A DNA stretch of 64,000 nucleotides from Polytrichum commune (lineage: Eukaryota > Streptophyta > Polytrichopsida > Polytrichales > Polytrichaceae): the NCBI GenBank assembly GCA_950295325.1, contig OX485806.1:20894001-20958000 (forward strand). The letters run 5' to 3'. The position numbers and the translations under genes were made by a program. Positions within the stretch are counted from its first letter, which is position 1. Every line of letters starts with the position of its first letter. This document shows, one piece after another, positions 48,061 to 61,300 of the stretch. The notes under the pieces are model-generated. The model did no database searches. It was not told the origin of the DNA and was given only the letters and a program-made list of their open reading frames with translations.

Positions 48061-48789
48061 TTTAAAGTTGCAATTTTTTAAAAGTTTCTTAAAGTACCGT
48101 TCAAATACTTTAAGCTTTTGGGAGAGAGGGAGGGATACATAACCACTTTAGATCGCAAAGAATTCATTCACCCTCATGAATCATACTTATGAACTACAAA
48201 GATGTTGAAGTTTCACAACTCGAGTGCATTAGCCGCCTTATGGGACTGCAAGACCATGATATCGAAGACCATGTAGGATTATCTCGATTGATGCTACCAA
48301 CTCATCAAAGGCGAACACTCAAGTAGTGAAGTATGGGAACAACTTTTGTATTTCCCCCCATTTGAAATGCGGAAAAACGAAACTCTAAGATGGTATGCTT
48401 ATTATTTCTCAAACACTGCATAAGTACTTACATCAATCTCACGACATAGTTTTGTGTGCTCGGATGATCCCATGCAAATAAAGAACATGTGTTCATGCTA
48501 TGAACACAACTAGACCAATTTTGCATACGGAAAATAATGACTTTGTTTGCGATGTAAAGAACCAAACCGTATGATTACGGTTTGCCTAACCAAGATTTCA
48601 TATACGTATCACACTCAAGGAACCACTCTTGATATGTCCAAAAGAGTCAAATGCTCAATGTCAAAACTATACGAAATTATGCAATAGTATACCTTAATAT
48701 TTGTGTTTAAAATTACATCAAGCTCGGTTCTTGATTTTTGCTACAATCACCTAGTAAGCCTTCCCCAAACCACACGACAAACAATTTTG
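48061..48789. other. Intergenic, nothing recognised
   Basis: AT-rich sequence between the repeat array and the pogo-like element; no open frame or repeat that I can support. Confidence 0.4.
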
Positions 48790-48791
48790 TA

Positions 48792-49870
48792 CAGTCTAAC
48801 CTTGTTAATACGACACCCTTGATATTACGACACATTTTTGCTAGACCCAAAAATTTAGTCCAAAACTCCCTCTGTTATACGACTACGACACTCAATGATG
48901 CGACATTTAGAATCTCCGTCTTGTCATGTTAAAGAGGTGGTTAGTGCTGAAATTCCTTTCATCTACGTTATGTACATCTAAAATACATCCATTTTCATTT
49001 GGTAACTACTTGGGAACTTCACTTATCATTGGGAACTTAATGAGAATTAGGGTTACTAGTGTAGAATGGACATGGTCAAGGTTTTGCGTGGTCTCATGTC
49101 TTGTACTCATGGTGATATGGTATCACTAGTATCTTGTGCACTCTCTTGCATGAATTGTTGGAGGATGGCACATATATTACCTACAACACAAAATGTTGAT
49201 TTTGCTTTAGTTGATGAAAGGGAGAAGAATAGAATGCAAAAAGAATCATATGAACTTGGTGCTCTGATTTCAAAGTTGCAATTGGGTGATAATGAGACGT
49301 CGATCAAGACTTACATTTAGATGGAAGGGGAAGAGATTACTAAGCTAGAAATGAGTATTGATGAGATGGTGGATATTGCTTTGGGAACCAATTATGCACA
49401 AGACTTTGATCTTAATGTTGATTTAGCTTCAGTAGATGTGGATGATGTTGCTCCACTTACAGTAAAGCTTAGTGATGCTAAACGTCATGCATCATTGTTG
49501 TTGTTTTTTTTTTTAGAGAACTCTTTATATTATGGTGTTAATGATATTATTAGTTTTCAAAAGTTAGTAGGAAATTTGGATAAGTTGATAATTACTAACT
49601 TGGGTAGGCAACACCAAAGATCTTTGGACTCCTATTTCAAGAGTTTTTGAGAACATTTATATTTGTTTGGAGTTATAAATTATTATGTCACACCACCTAT
49701 ATTGCTTGAGCTTGTTGTATATACTCTTAAGCTCACATTACCTATGTGTTTGTATTCCCTCAATAATACAACAACTTTATGCCATTTGTCATATTTATGA
49801 GAGGACGACACCTCGATAATACAACGTTTTGTGTGTTTCCCAAACGTGTCATACTAAAGAGGGAGAACAG
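48792..49870. mobile_element. pogo/Tigger-like deletion derivative, TA target site
   Basis: The left end is CAGTCTAACCTTGTTAATACGACACC. The right end, read on the minus strand, is CTGTTCTCCCTCTTTAGTATGACACG, and internal copies of ATACGACA/ATTACGACAC follow on both sides. TA dinucleotides flank at 48790-48791 and 49871-49872, the target of pogo/Tc1-mariner elements. Only the C-terminal part of a transposase-like frame remains inside, so the DNA-binding and most catalytic coding has been deleted. Confidence 0.65.
49066..49650 (+). pseudogene. C-terminal remnant of a Tigger/pogo-like transposase
   Basis: Two consecutive frames separated by a single in-frame TAG (49318-49320) read as one acidic protein. 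It contains FALVDEREKNRMQKESYELG, MEGEEITKLEMSIDEMVDI, and a last segment LVGNLDKLIITNLGRQHQRS followed by LDSYFKSF and a stop. A closing helix followed by TSLDxFFK-type residues is typical of CENP-B/Tigger-like transposase C-termini. No DDE catalytic block is left. The protein is inferred to be non-functional, and the family call rests on the tail plus the TIR and TA ends. Confidence 0.5.
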
Positions 49871-49872
49871 TA

Positions 49873-50975
49873 GTCCAAGGGTTGGATATTTTGTACAGAT
49901 AGTTAATATCCATTGATGGGTGTTAATAAGCACTTTGCTAGCAACAACTCTGCTTGGTGGATGTTGCTAATTTCATCTTCCACGTTATTCACAAAAATAA
50001 TTATTCACATTATGCATTATGTGAATAATGCATAATGTCCTTTGCATCATGCTTCATGCTAGCGTATGGATTCTTCCTAGAGGGGAAAGTCTTGCCCCTA
50101 TGGCATTCTTGCTTGCTCCAAGCCCTCGTATTTCTATCACTTTTGCTTTTGTTCATGTTTCGAAGGTGCTTTAATTTCCCAAGGGTTTCTCTTTAATCAT
50201 ATCTCAATGATTGCATAACATTATTCAATCATGCGGGACCATTCCATGGTCCTAGAATATGTCGATTATACTACGTGGGGTCCCCGAACAAAGTAAGAAT
50301 ATTCATTTATTATTCAAACTTTAATGCTAATACTTAAAAATTTGGGGAGGGAGTTATACTCCAACATTATTCACAAAAATCATTGTTCATTCTGGCACTT
50401 TTAATATGAAACATTGTTCATCCGAGTTTTATTCACAAAAAAATTATATATGCATAACATCACCATCACTTTATAATAGTCTTACTATTTGTATTGGCAT
50501 TAATTTTAAGATGTCATTTTGCAACTCTATTCTATTGAGAAAGCGACCCAATTTCGATGACATTAATGCTAATACGACTTAATACTAATGTCTTGTTTGC
50601 TTGGGAATGCCCCTACAATGATTGCTATGGATATGCATGTATGTAATGTCCAACGTCAAGGGATTGCTTATAACTCCCTAGCCAGATTATGCCCATGCCA
50701 ATCACAAAAGAGGTAAATGAGGCCTCAGGTATATTCAATGGGAAGACATACCATAAGGCTTGAAACTGCTAAGCTCTTTCTTAAAATCTACTTTGTTGAT
50801 CCCAAGTCTTGAGCATTGAGTCTACTTGCACAAGTCATGCAAGCATGGAAAATTATATACAATTGTATGCTTCACATATGCTTCAAGGGAGCTCAAACAC
50901 GGTTCCTGCAAAATCCATTATTTCACAACTATGATCCGCAACCATGCCATCCAATTACAAATGCAAAGATGAGTT
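49873..50975. other. Intergenic, a local palindromic patch only
   Basis: Around 49996-50037 ATTCACATTATGCATTATGTGAAT forms a palindrome immediately followed by another AATGCATAATG. No coding sequence is recognised in the rest. Confidence 0.5.
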
Positions 50976-51479
50976 AGGGCCACTTCACACACGAGCCAAG
51001 AGCCGTGACCATGAAATTGTGAGAGCCCAAAAGAAAGTGTCCAAAGGCCACCGTCCCAACACACCTCCAAAATCATGTAGTGTGGTCACGAATCTTCAAG
51101 TGTAGTGTGAAGTCATATGTGACTGGGTCCTCAATCAAATGCTATTTCAATGAATTTCTATTCATGAGGGTCCCCACACATGATATAGTAGAATAAATCA
51201 ACGGTTGTGAGTGTTCAAAGTGCCATGGTCTCCCGGTTTTGTGTTGGACCTACCTCCAAGAGGTGGTTTTTGAAAATAGTCCAAGTGATCATGAAACACA
51301 ATCCATTTGATGCCATGTAGAAATCCATGTAGACTTTACGTCCATCTTGCATTCACATACTCCGTTGGTCCCTCAAGAGTAGTGCAAAGCGAACTTGGAC
51401 TGGCTCCGCTTTTTCCACCAATGAGAGTGCTTGGAGTGTAATAGTCATGGGCTCTCAGTCTCATGTGTGAAGTGGCCCT
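50976..51479. mobile_element. Small inverted-repeat (MITE-like) element
   Basis: AGGGCCACTTCACACACGAG at 50976-50995 is mirrored at 51460-51479 with one mismatch, and weaker similarity continues a further 20 bp inward. The 504-bp element has no coding capacity. No target duplication is evident, so the exact ends may differ by a few bases. Confidence 0.6.
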
Positions 51480-52038
51480 TGAATCACTCACATCTTGGAG
51501 GTACTGTGAAGAAAGTTCTAGGATGTAGAGAGAATCCTTCAACTCCTTTAATTTCCCACTCCTCCTGATACACTAAGACAAACATTTAATGCAAGCGTTT
51601 ACATCCACATGTTTGTCTTGCACGTTCCTGCTAGGCAACCTCAATTTTAGAAAGATAAAATCAAGAACTAAGCAATGGTCTCATGATATCTAATGCATGT
51701 ACATCCAAATTCTTAGCATTACAAGTCCACATTGTATGCATGCATAATGTAAAGTGATCACCGAGTTGGTTAATAATCTCAATGTGTGCATGCATCATGA
51801 GTGGACTTGGTGGCTAGGCCAACTTTCGATCACATGTAAATTTTTTGGAGTTAATGTTGCGTTATGGGTAGGCATCACCACTAGTCCCGCCCCACTACAA
51901 CATATTACATAATACTACAATAATGGGCTAGTGATATGCACCATTTCCACCTTCTAAATTGGTCAATTTGTTAAGTGACTTGACAATGTGATCCTTATAG
52001 TGAGACAAAATTTAATCTAAAACCTTGCAAATAATATG

Positions 52039-52264
52039 CTACATTGGTTATCCCAATTAGTGCATGTTACTATTTGGAGTTACGCAATGCTATAACTGAT
52101 TATTTAATGAGAATGTAATATTCTACCAAGCAAAGTCATTTATGTTCTATAATGTTCGAACAACCTCGTGAACTTTCGCTATTGAATGATGAACTCCTAA
52201 GTAAGACTTTATTACATTGCGTAACTCCAATAATAACATGCACTAATCAAGATTATCAATGTAG
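52039..52264. mobile_element. 226-bp hairpin MITE-like element
   Basis: Arms beginning CTACATTGGTTATCCCAATT (left) and CTACATTGATAATCTTGATT (right, minus strand) share TTAGTGCATGTTA and GGAGTTACGCAATG over about 52 bp at roughly 85 percent identity. The element is short, non-coding and folds back on itself; no target duplication is visible. Confidence 0.6.
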
Positions 52265-52770
52265 TTTTCCTTCGATGGTCAAAAGAAGAGTTGAACAATA
52301 TCTCAACAATTTACAATAAAAACCTGTACATCGTGAAAATCCCTTCAACATCCTTATGTTCCACATGAAACCAATACGACCCACTCTCCTCTCTATTTAA
52401 TCGTGGCTATGTTATCTCAATCCTCAAGTTCCTTGATCAATCCATCCGTCTACTTATTGGGTATTTCAATCTCAAGCTGGTTTGATGTACATATTGACAA
52501 CCACGTCATGTGACAATATCACGATGGTTTTGAATTGTAGCCTTATCTACTCAAAACATTGAACATATATGTTACGTCTGACTATTTGAATACTATGTGA
52601 TGTTGTGTTGCAAAACAAGTGTGAATGCAAAGTGGTTAGGAAATATACTCATGAAACACAGAAGTCGATGCATAGACTCTGTCCTATAGACAAAACCAAC
52701 AATATGTGTGAGTCAAATTTTGCCCTAGGAAATGTAAAACATTCAACACTTCAAAAAAGGGAAAAGTTAT

Positions 52771-52803
52771 GTGTGTGTATACACACACACACACACACAC
52801 ACA
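52771..52803. repeat. (TG)n/(AC)n microsatellite
   Basis: A short TG run passes through TATA into a 12-unit AC run, which also makes a small palindrome. Confidence 0.95.
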
Positions 52804-55365
52804 AACTAAGTTAATACTCACAAGCACACATATGTATGAACACACCCCATCCCTTAATTACTTGTGTTAATTACTTCATGCCTAGTCATCATAGTGGTGG
52901 GTTAAATGCCGCCAATCTAAGCCTTGAAGGTCCAACCGCCGTAGGTACCTGTGAGTCCTGACATTGGGCTAGGTAGGTGCCGAGCCAACTCACCGTTCTG
53001 ACACCTCGTCCGTATCCCAATCGTACGTCCGAAGCAAGGTGCCATTAACTTTGGTAACCTGACTACCCTGACACCTCAACTTTGGGACTTCAACGCTGAC
53101 CACCTCGCCGTTCTGAAACCGCCTCCAGATCCCGTTCCGAGTCCGGTGACCTTGTCCGGGTACCTAGCTGAGATCCCAATCAGAGTCCCCAAATCGGGGT
53201 GCCACATCACTGCGGCACCTCCACTATATCCCTGCGGCTCCTCCAGTATATCCCTTTCTCGAGGTCCTAAATCGAGGCACCATGAACTCGGGACCTGGGC
53301 AAGGACGGCGCCCGACGGCGCCGTTGTCCCAAACCGAGGTGCCGAGAGAGATCCTCAATCTACGTGCCAGCAGGCATGGGACCTGGGAGTTGGGACGCCA
53401 CCCCAACGTTGCCGGTCTTCCGGGGAGGAAGCAGGGAAAGACTAGCGCGGAAGTCTGATTGAGAGCGGATTGCGGATCGCCAAGCTCAACCTTCGCGTAA
53501 CATTCCTGCTCCCATTTTCTTACTCTCTCGCACATTCACCGTCATTGTTAGGGCTACGTTCACTCTGTTTTCTGCAACTTTGGCATCCTTGTTTCGTTTT
53601 CAAACGCGTCTCCTGCATCGCAATGTTTGTGCGGGGAGTGGCTGGTACGTTAGGTGTAAGTAAGTATGTATGTACGTGTTCGTATGCGTTTTTTTGTTGC
53701 CGCTCGGATGGCTGTAAGTTACGATCGGGTTGGTGGAGAGGTCAGTTTTAAGAGTAAGAGTTTCGACGGAAATGAGAAGTTATTTCGAGTTGTTTGCAAG
53801 GGTTTGAGGAGCTAGCTGAATTTTGCTACGAGCTTTCCATCTTGCTTGCCGTGGTGTTTAGTACGCCTTTGGAACGGTAGGGCCGAGGGAATTTATTAGA
53901 GTGCGAGTACGAAGACGGAAGAATTGAGCTCGAGCTCTCGGTGTTCAAGAGAGTGAGAGTAATGTAATGTAGTTTAGTGTGTATAATTTTTGCTCGGGTG
54001 GTCCATCTTGTATGGACACAACAATGTGAAGAGCCTCGTAATATGTTGTGCATTATTGGAGCTTTCGACTTGATACTTGAATGTGTGATACACATTATAG
54101 TGATCGATTATCACTGTTTTTTGGTGATGGATCTAGATGAGTGCTCGCCCTTCTATGTATAGAGCTTAATAAGTTGGATTGGTGAATTCTTATGGTATGA
54201 ATGTGTGGTTTTGACCAGCTCTATCAGGCGAGGTCGGCGTTTATGCTAATGGAGTTGGAGAGGGGGCTCTTGCATTCGTAGAGGTTGGCCTTCAAGGCAA
54301 GGTAAGAACACACTGCACATTTTATAACTCAGAGGTGTGTATAATTAAATTTCATTAGGGGTTACAGTGTCTAACGAGACTAAAAGGAAACATCTAATTC
54401 AACAATGCGATTCTTCGTAAGTACACAAATTCAAGGGCAACCTGTATTGGTGTACATCATAGACATCATTCATAAGGTAGTAGCAGCCAGGGGCTGAGGA
54501 CAATTGTTGGAATTGGTCCGCAAGCACCCTTGCCTTATACTGAGGATGTGACTGTCGAGCTAGTTTTTTCCTCTTCCATCGAGGTTTTTGTTAAAAGGGA
54601 TGCATCGACTGATTTCGGTTAACCGCACACATGATGTTAGTGGAGTTAGGGGCTAATAGCGTGCAGCCTCTTTTCCTCCCTGGAAATTCTGAAACATACC
54701 AGTCAGCTGGTGAAGTTCAAGTACAGGTGTTAGTGATCCACAAAATGCGAGGCCCCCGTAGGTTGTATTAAACACGCAGCTCGACATAGTGGGAGGAGTT
54801 GGGCAATTTTGAAGGATGGGTGCCCTACTTTTAGGCTGGATTGCTCCTATGGAGATAACGCCCTTGACTTTGTCCTTGAGGAGTACAGAAGACTCTCTCA
54901 ATATGAACCTGAGAAGTAAATGTGACGGACTGGTGTTCCCTCAACATCTCTCGTCCCCCATTTGTAAGCCTTTTGAGTTGAGTCTTCAGCTGTAGTAACC
55001 AAATTAACCTGCCTCCTGTTTTGCATGTGGAGCTATTGTGCAGACTAGCTGGACTGAAGAAAGGTTTAGCCTTGACGCGCTGAGTGATAAATTAAGTTGA
55101 GACAAGTAGGGTGTACTCTTGGTGCACATGATTGAGAGAATATGATTATGCAAATAGAATCTCAAATTTATCAATCATATGTGGGTGCAAAATATTCTTG
55201 TGGGTATCACATCTTAAAGCAGTCAGCGAATTCTGACCAGATGACTGGGTCAGAAGTAAGAGATAGAATCGGTGAAGTAGTCATCGCTCATCGCCCTACA
55301 TAGACAGGAGTTCAGTTAAGGAAAATTTCCAACACACTGTTCATTCAGTGTGAAGTATTTGCGTA
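52804..55365. other. 5' flank of the NAP1-like gene, with a GC-rich island
   Basis: From about 52920 to 53470 the sequence is markedly GC-rich with repeated GACACCTC and CAAATCGGGGTGCC-like phrases. It then has CT-rich stretches near 53510-53600 that look like a plant 5' leader. An exon-like open segment (54222-54302) with a consensus donor GTAAGA follows; see findings. An in-frame stop (TGA at 55351-55353) precedes the NAP1-like ATG, so the coding start is not further upstream in the same exon. Confidence 0.4.
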
Positions 55366-58300
55366 ATGGAGTTGGATTTGCAAGGTAGCCAGCAATTTCT
55401 GGCCAAATTGCGTTTGAAACGCAACAATGCCGACTCACCACTCAGACCAGGTCCGCCAGAGGAGGCGTGGAGCGCAGAGGATACTGGAGCTCGAGGTGCA
55501 CTTGGAGATTCCCCTGTCTGGAGACGAGTTTCAATGGCCACTCAGCGCTCACAGCCGAATGGAAAGAATCTTCAGAAGACACGCCAGATTGAATGGGTGA
55601 TGCATTTAGAGAAGGTGGCACATGGTCTCATGACCAAGCTCCACAGACTTAACCAGCTTCTTGGCCCACCAGAAGTTGGAACTCTTCATTACCCTGATTC
55701 ATTCTGGAAGACAGGCATCTTTCCAGATATGCCAAAGCTTTGCCAGCATGTAGCACGAAAGTTTCCTGAACACCCTGCCAAAATGCAGCTAGAGAAGGTG
55801 CAGTGCTAACCTTGCATCAGGAGCTATAGGAAAAGGCTAGTGCACCTTCTGTGATGTGCTGAAAGTACAGTATGGTGAAAGTGGTGAACATCCTCTATGA
55901 ATCTTTTGAGCATGAATTTTGGACTTGAATAATGACCTCCTTCAATGAACTATTGCTATTGTGGTATGTTCTGCAGGTTGATAAGGCTGGTGTGGACTTG
56001 CTTCATGAAAATTCTGGAAGATACGTGGCAACACTGGAGCCATGGATCATGGTAAATGGATGACCCCAAAGCCTTGTGCTCTTCTAATGATGAACTTGAG
56101 TAATGACTAGCCTCCTACATGAAACCTCCACTCTTGACACACTTTCACTCCACCGTTGTCACTGGGGATCCATTTTTTAAATGGCAGAAGAAAATTGTGC
56201 AGGTACTTGAAGATCTGATGACATTTCGTGAACAATCACTCCGGGTGATTTTGGACCTGAGTAGTACAGTGGTCACTTTGCTGGTAAGCTTATGGTCTTG
56301 CACCTCTTCTTGTCCTGTGCTGAACACTTGTAGCTTTTCACGTTCTGCATTGCACTACAGATTGTCCTTAATAAATTGAGGCTAATAGTACATCATGTGT
56401 GAACTACAGTACAGCTTAAATGTGAATTGGAAGTGAGTGCTATTATTCTGGGGAATCAAATAACATCAGGAATTCAAAATCTCCATTGCATGAGAAATAA
56501 AGTAACAACAAGGAGTTGAATCAAAACCCAAGAGCCGTGCTCAAGATGATCAACCTGGAGAGGACCACTAACCTACAAAGAAAGGTGAACAAATAAACCT
56601 ACCAAAAAGGAGGAGTAATTTCTCTAGACACAAATGAAGACTTTAAGAGCACAAATTCACAAGATTTTAACTTGAGCAGATTTCCTACATGTGACTTTGT
56701 GGAGCTTGTGAGGGTGTAGTGGAGGAGTCCGTTTTGTACTGACTCATGACATGATTTTGCAGCCAAATCAAAATCCTCTTCTTTTACGTGTTTTTATGGA
56801 CCTCTTCTGTGCATTTGTACGCGTCAATCTTTTAGCTGATAAGGTAAAATCATACCCTTTTTTGCTCTCTGGGCTTAAATTTCTTTCCATGGCTGCCCTT
56901 CTAAGTGCAATGACGTCTGCATGTGTAGATTCATTAACATCTCTATAGTGCTGAACAGGTGCCTAGAAAAATGCTTCTTCAGATGTACAATCTGACTCAT
57001 ACAATTATGAAAAGTGGACGAGACTATGGAGCTTATCATCGGCAAGTTTCTCTAGACTCTTAAGTTTCCTGGTGTTTTGGGTTGTCTTAGCAGTTTTAGT
57101 TCTGGGAATGATGCTGAAGGCAAGATGTGTCACTTGAGTCGAAGTCCTAGGTTGTGTGTGTCAGGTGGTTGTAAAAAGTCATACTTTTGTCTTTAGTATA
57201 TAGCAAAAGGTCTACTCTATATCAAAACATTCACTGGTGCAGACTCGACAGTTGCCATAAGTGATATTTAATTCGTTTATTTATGCACCTTATTTTAGAA
57301 CATTATTCTGTGTAAGCAAAGATTTTTGAAAGCTTACAGGTTTTTACAGATCTAGTCATAATTCGGAAATCTATTACCTCATAGGACACAAGAACTCTCT
57401 TATTCTGTTCTATTGATGTGCTGGTCTGCCCTGGGGTAGTCAAGGCTTGGAATAGCTTGAGTTTTCCAGCTGGAGTGTATAGAAGCCAGTGGATCTGATA
57501 ATTCAGGATATAATCATGCAGAATGGTGCAGTTTGTGGAAGCGTATGATCCCCCTTTGAAGGGATTGCATGATGACCTCAACTTTGTGAGTCCTCGGATA
57601 GGTGAGGTATGTAGTCAATTCTACTCAAGCCAATGCATTTATGGCTTTGTTAAATGACTCTCATGTGCCTATATTTGTTGGAATGTCATCTTATCTTTTC
57701 ATATGGTGAAGTGATTGTGGAAGTGACTTAAATACAGCTCAGAGAAATGTAGATGACATGTTTAGTTTTGAGTTGTGAAGAGGTGCCACAGGGATATGAC
57801 TTATGTCTTACTCTGCTGGAGATTGCTCTTCTTGAGGTTTTAGAGTTATTGTACTTGGTTGTACAGTAATTAATAAGTGATGTTTGTGTGGTACCAGATA
57901 TTGGATGCTGTAGGACCTACAGTGCTTCTTGGCTCAGATTTCCAAAGGTTGCGCAGTGAAGGTTATCTTAGTCCATATCATCCTCGGTACCCTGAAAAGC
58001 TCACCAATTCAGCCCATCCTGCAGTAAGTTTTTATTTTCTGGGTCTTTACCAAGTACAGCAGCCTTTACTCATATTTTAGGTGTATGACAAGATTATCCC
58101 ATGTTACAAAGAGGTTTTAGGCCTGTCAACTTGTTCGTGAAAAGTACTCCCTGTTACAGGAGTTGCATATGATGCTTAATCCTATCATCACTGGGCTGGT
58201 TGTCGACAACACTGAGATGGAGAAATTTTGGAGGACTTAAAGTTGTGCTTTCCTGGTCTGTCTTTTAAAATGTTCATTATTCTTTGTGATGGCATATTGT

Positions 58301-61300
58301 TATGTGCATTACTTAGTCAAACATTAGTTTGTTCGGGCATATGAGTGCTTACTTATGATTTTTTGATCTGTTAGAGAGCACAAGAGCTTGTGCATATTGA
58401 AGCATACCGTGAATGGGCACTCATTGGGTATCTAGTATGCCCAACAGAACTTCTTCGTCCTGGAGCAGTTGACATAGCCATGGTGAGTAATTCAGAAGTA
58501 GTAGCTCTTTGTAATGCCTGCACTCAAGTGACATCATCGGATTTACTGTTGGCATGTATTTGTATTGGTGGTGCTTGAAGTAGACTGATTGAGTTGTAAT
58601 CTTTTTTGAAACTAGGTGCTGCTAAAAGAATCTTTGCTACTACCCCTTTTTCGAGATGAGGTACTGCTCAGACTGACTCAGTGTGTTTTCCTATGCTTGT
58701 ATATTAGGCATTTCTCCTTTGAAATCTTGGGGTCAGTTGATTGTGCCCTCAGACTATTGTATCAAAGGTTGATAATAGACTAAGGAATTGCCAGCTCTGT
58801 TTTGGATGAGTACAGTACGTTCTGCTACACGAGGAGTATCAACAGTATGTACTGCCCAGGATAGCAGAGTCCAAAAAATTGGCTAAAGCAGGACGTGCCA
58901 AAGGCCGTGATGCTGATGTGGAATATAATCTGGCCAAGCAGGTCGAAAAGCAAATATGGTAAGTGCTGAGAATGGTGGGTGGCAGTAAGGCTTCAGTAAA
59001 TCACTTTTGCAGTACTCTATGGAATCCTTGTGGTTCAGCATTCCCAAGTTAGTGTCATTCTTGTATCTAGTACATAACACTTCAATTATATAGTATATGA
59101 CACCTTCAGTGGATCCACAATATTGCTACCTGATTTTTGCCTGTCATGTTGCGTATTTGGTGTAACATGTAAGTTTTTGGTGGCAGTGATGCACAAGACA
59201 CTGCTATCAGCAATGCAGATGCTGCACATCGGGAACACCGACTACTTTTGAAGCAGGAAATTGGACGCATGCTTCTGTTTTTCTCTGATCAACCCACTCT
59301 CCTTGCACCCAATTTGCAGGTGCAAGCTCTTCCCAAGTGATCAAATTGGCAATATTTGCCAGTTTCTAGTCTTTATGTATACCTTCCTTCTCTATATTAC
59401 CTGAACAGTTATGTCGATATCTTAAGTGCACATTTATGGTTACTTGTGCTTGGGAAGGTTTGGAATTTGGTTCATTAACTTCAATGTAGCTGTGAAGTGC
59501 TTGTTGTGAGAAATTTGTAACATGAGGACTGGTGAAGTATCCTGGGTGAATAGCTGAAGTGTGTATAGTCTGATTTGAATGATTTGGGTTCTTCATTGCT
59601 ATAAAATGTGGCCTCTGGCATACTAATTCATCCTATTGTTTGATTTTTCAGATGGTTTTTGCTGCATTGGCAATGGTCCGTTCTGAAATTCTCTGGTATT
59701 TCAGCCATGTCAATGTTATGGTTGGCAAATCTAAGGGTGCACGAGTCATTCCAATAGAGATGGTGCGCAGCTCTTCACACCTTCTGGAGTTGTTTTCTTT
59801 TTGAGTTCTATAGTAGGGGCTTCTGGCTGGCTAGCTACTTGATTGTGTAGCATACTTGTCCTGCAATTTTTGATGCTCACCACATTTGGTCTTGTGAATA
59901 ACAAAGAACCATTTAAAAGTATGTTCCCTTGGTGAGTGCAGGACATTGCAGATCCAACCATTGGTTTCCTCCTGGATGGATTGGATCGCCTCATTTCCCT
60001 TATTCGGAAATACACACCAGGTAGGGAAACTTTTAGTTGCCTCATGCTTATGTCAATCATTGTCCATGGTTTCTTTCCCTGGTTTTTGCACCTTTTGTAT
60101 CCATCTTGCAGAAAGTGTACCTTTTTAATTGCAAAGGACAAGGTTTTCTGATCTGTGGTTCTTTTTGAGGTATATGCAGCTTGCCGAGCATTTGCCATGG
60201 GTTACTTGTCAGCAGCAGTGCAGAGAATGCAAGTCCTTTTAGTTGGACCGGGAATGGTAGCTCTTGATATCGATCCAGAATTGCGTGAGCTATTCAACTC
60301 TGCTTTGGAGACTCTAGATCAGCTTCCTAAGCTTCAAAATGATAAAGTAGTCCCCAGCTCTCTTGATCTATCTGTAAGTTTCTGCCTCCTATCCATTTTG
60401 CTCAAACACCCGACTCAACTTAAATAGCCACTCATAATTATTTTCTTAGAAGTTATTCCAAGAGCCAATAATAGAGCTTGTCGACTCACTTAGTTAAATA
60501 TTATCTACTTAGATCTTCTAGATTGAAACCTTAGGCAATGTGCTGGACTACAGTTCCAGGGAAATTGATGCAGGTTTATACTTAGCTTACTCACAGTTAT
60601 CCTTGATCTTGTTGGAATTCACGTCTGTGACTAATCTGAACCTGTTTGCTTATTGCAACTTCCAGAGTTGCTCCAGTGCAGTTGTTTTGTGCTCTTTGTT
60701 CAATATGGCGCGCTTTCAATATTTCAAGTAAATATTAAAAAATATGTAGAATATACCGGTCTTACTCACACCTTTAGAATATGGGGGGTTTTGATACACA
60801 ACTATCTAAGGCAATCGCTTTGTCATTATCCCAGGCATTTCGAAGGGACTGGCTGAGATTGATTATGCTGGTATCCTCGTCAAGGTCTCCAATAAATATT
60901 CGACATTTGGACAAAGCCACTGTGTCCACTGGCAATGATAGCATTGTATCTGAAGGAAACTATGCTTACATGTGGTCAAGGTACATCAAATGTTCCACCA
61001 AATCCGACCGGTTTGTAGTTTTCAACAATCATGAAGGGATTATAAAGCTTTTGTAGTTTTCAGATGTTTGTATCTTCCTTAACACTTGCAGTTCTACACA
61101 TGTTTATGTATGATAATCAGAACTGATGCTCATTCTTGGATTTGCCAGGAGTGTGGATGAAATGGAGAAGCAGATTGTGCAGCATACATCCCTCAAAGTG
61201 CTGTACTTCTATCGCCCTCATGTCACAGCGGTGAGCAGAGTCTATCAACTAGTCGCTTGTCCCATAATTTTGCCTATGCAAGCTAAATACCAATGTTTAT

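Noticed and set aside
52920-53470. GC-rich repeated phrases as a coding gene
   Set aside because: Frames on both strands are open but inconsistent between repeats, and no splice-linked continuation or known domain is seen; more likely a GC-rich promoter island or repeat.
59746-60198. Minus-strand frame of 150 codons
   Set aside because: Antisense shadow of NAP1-like exons 13 and 14, including parts of their introns.
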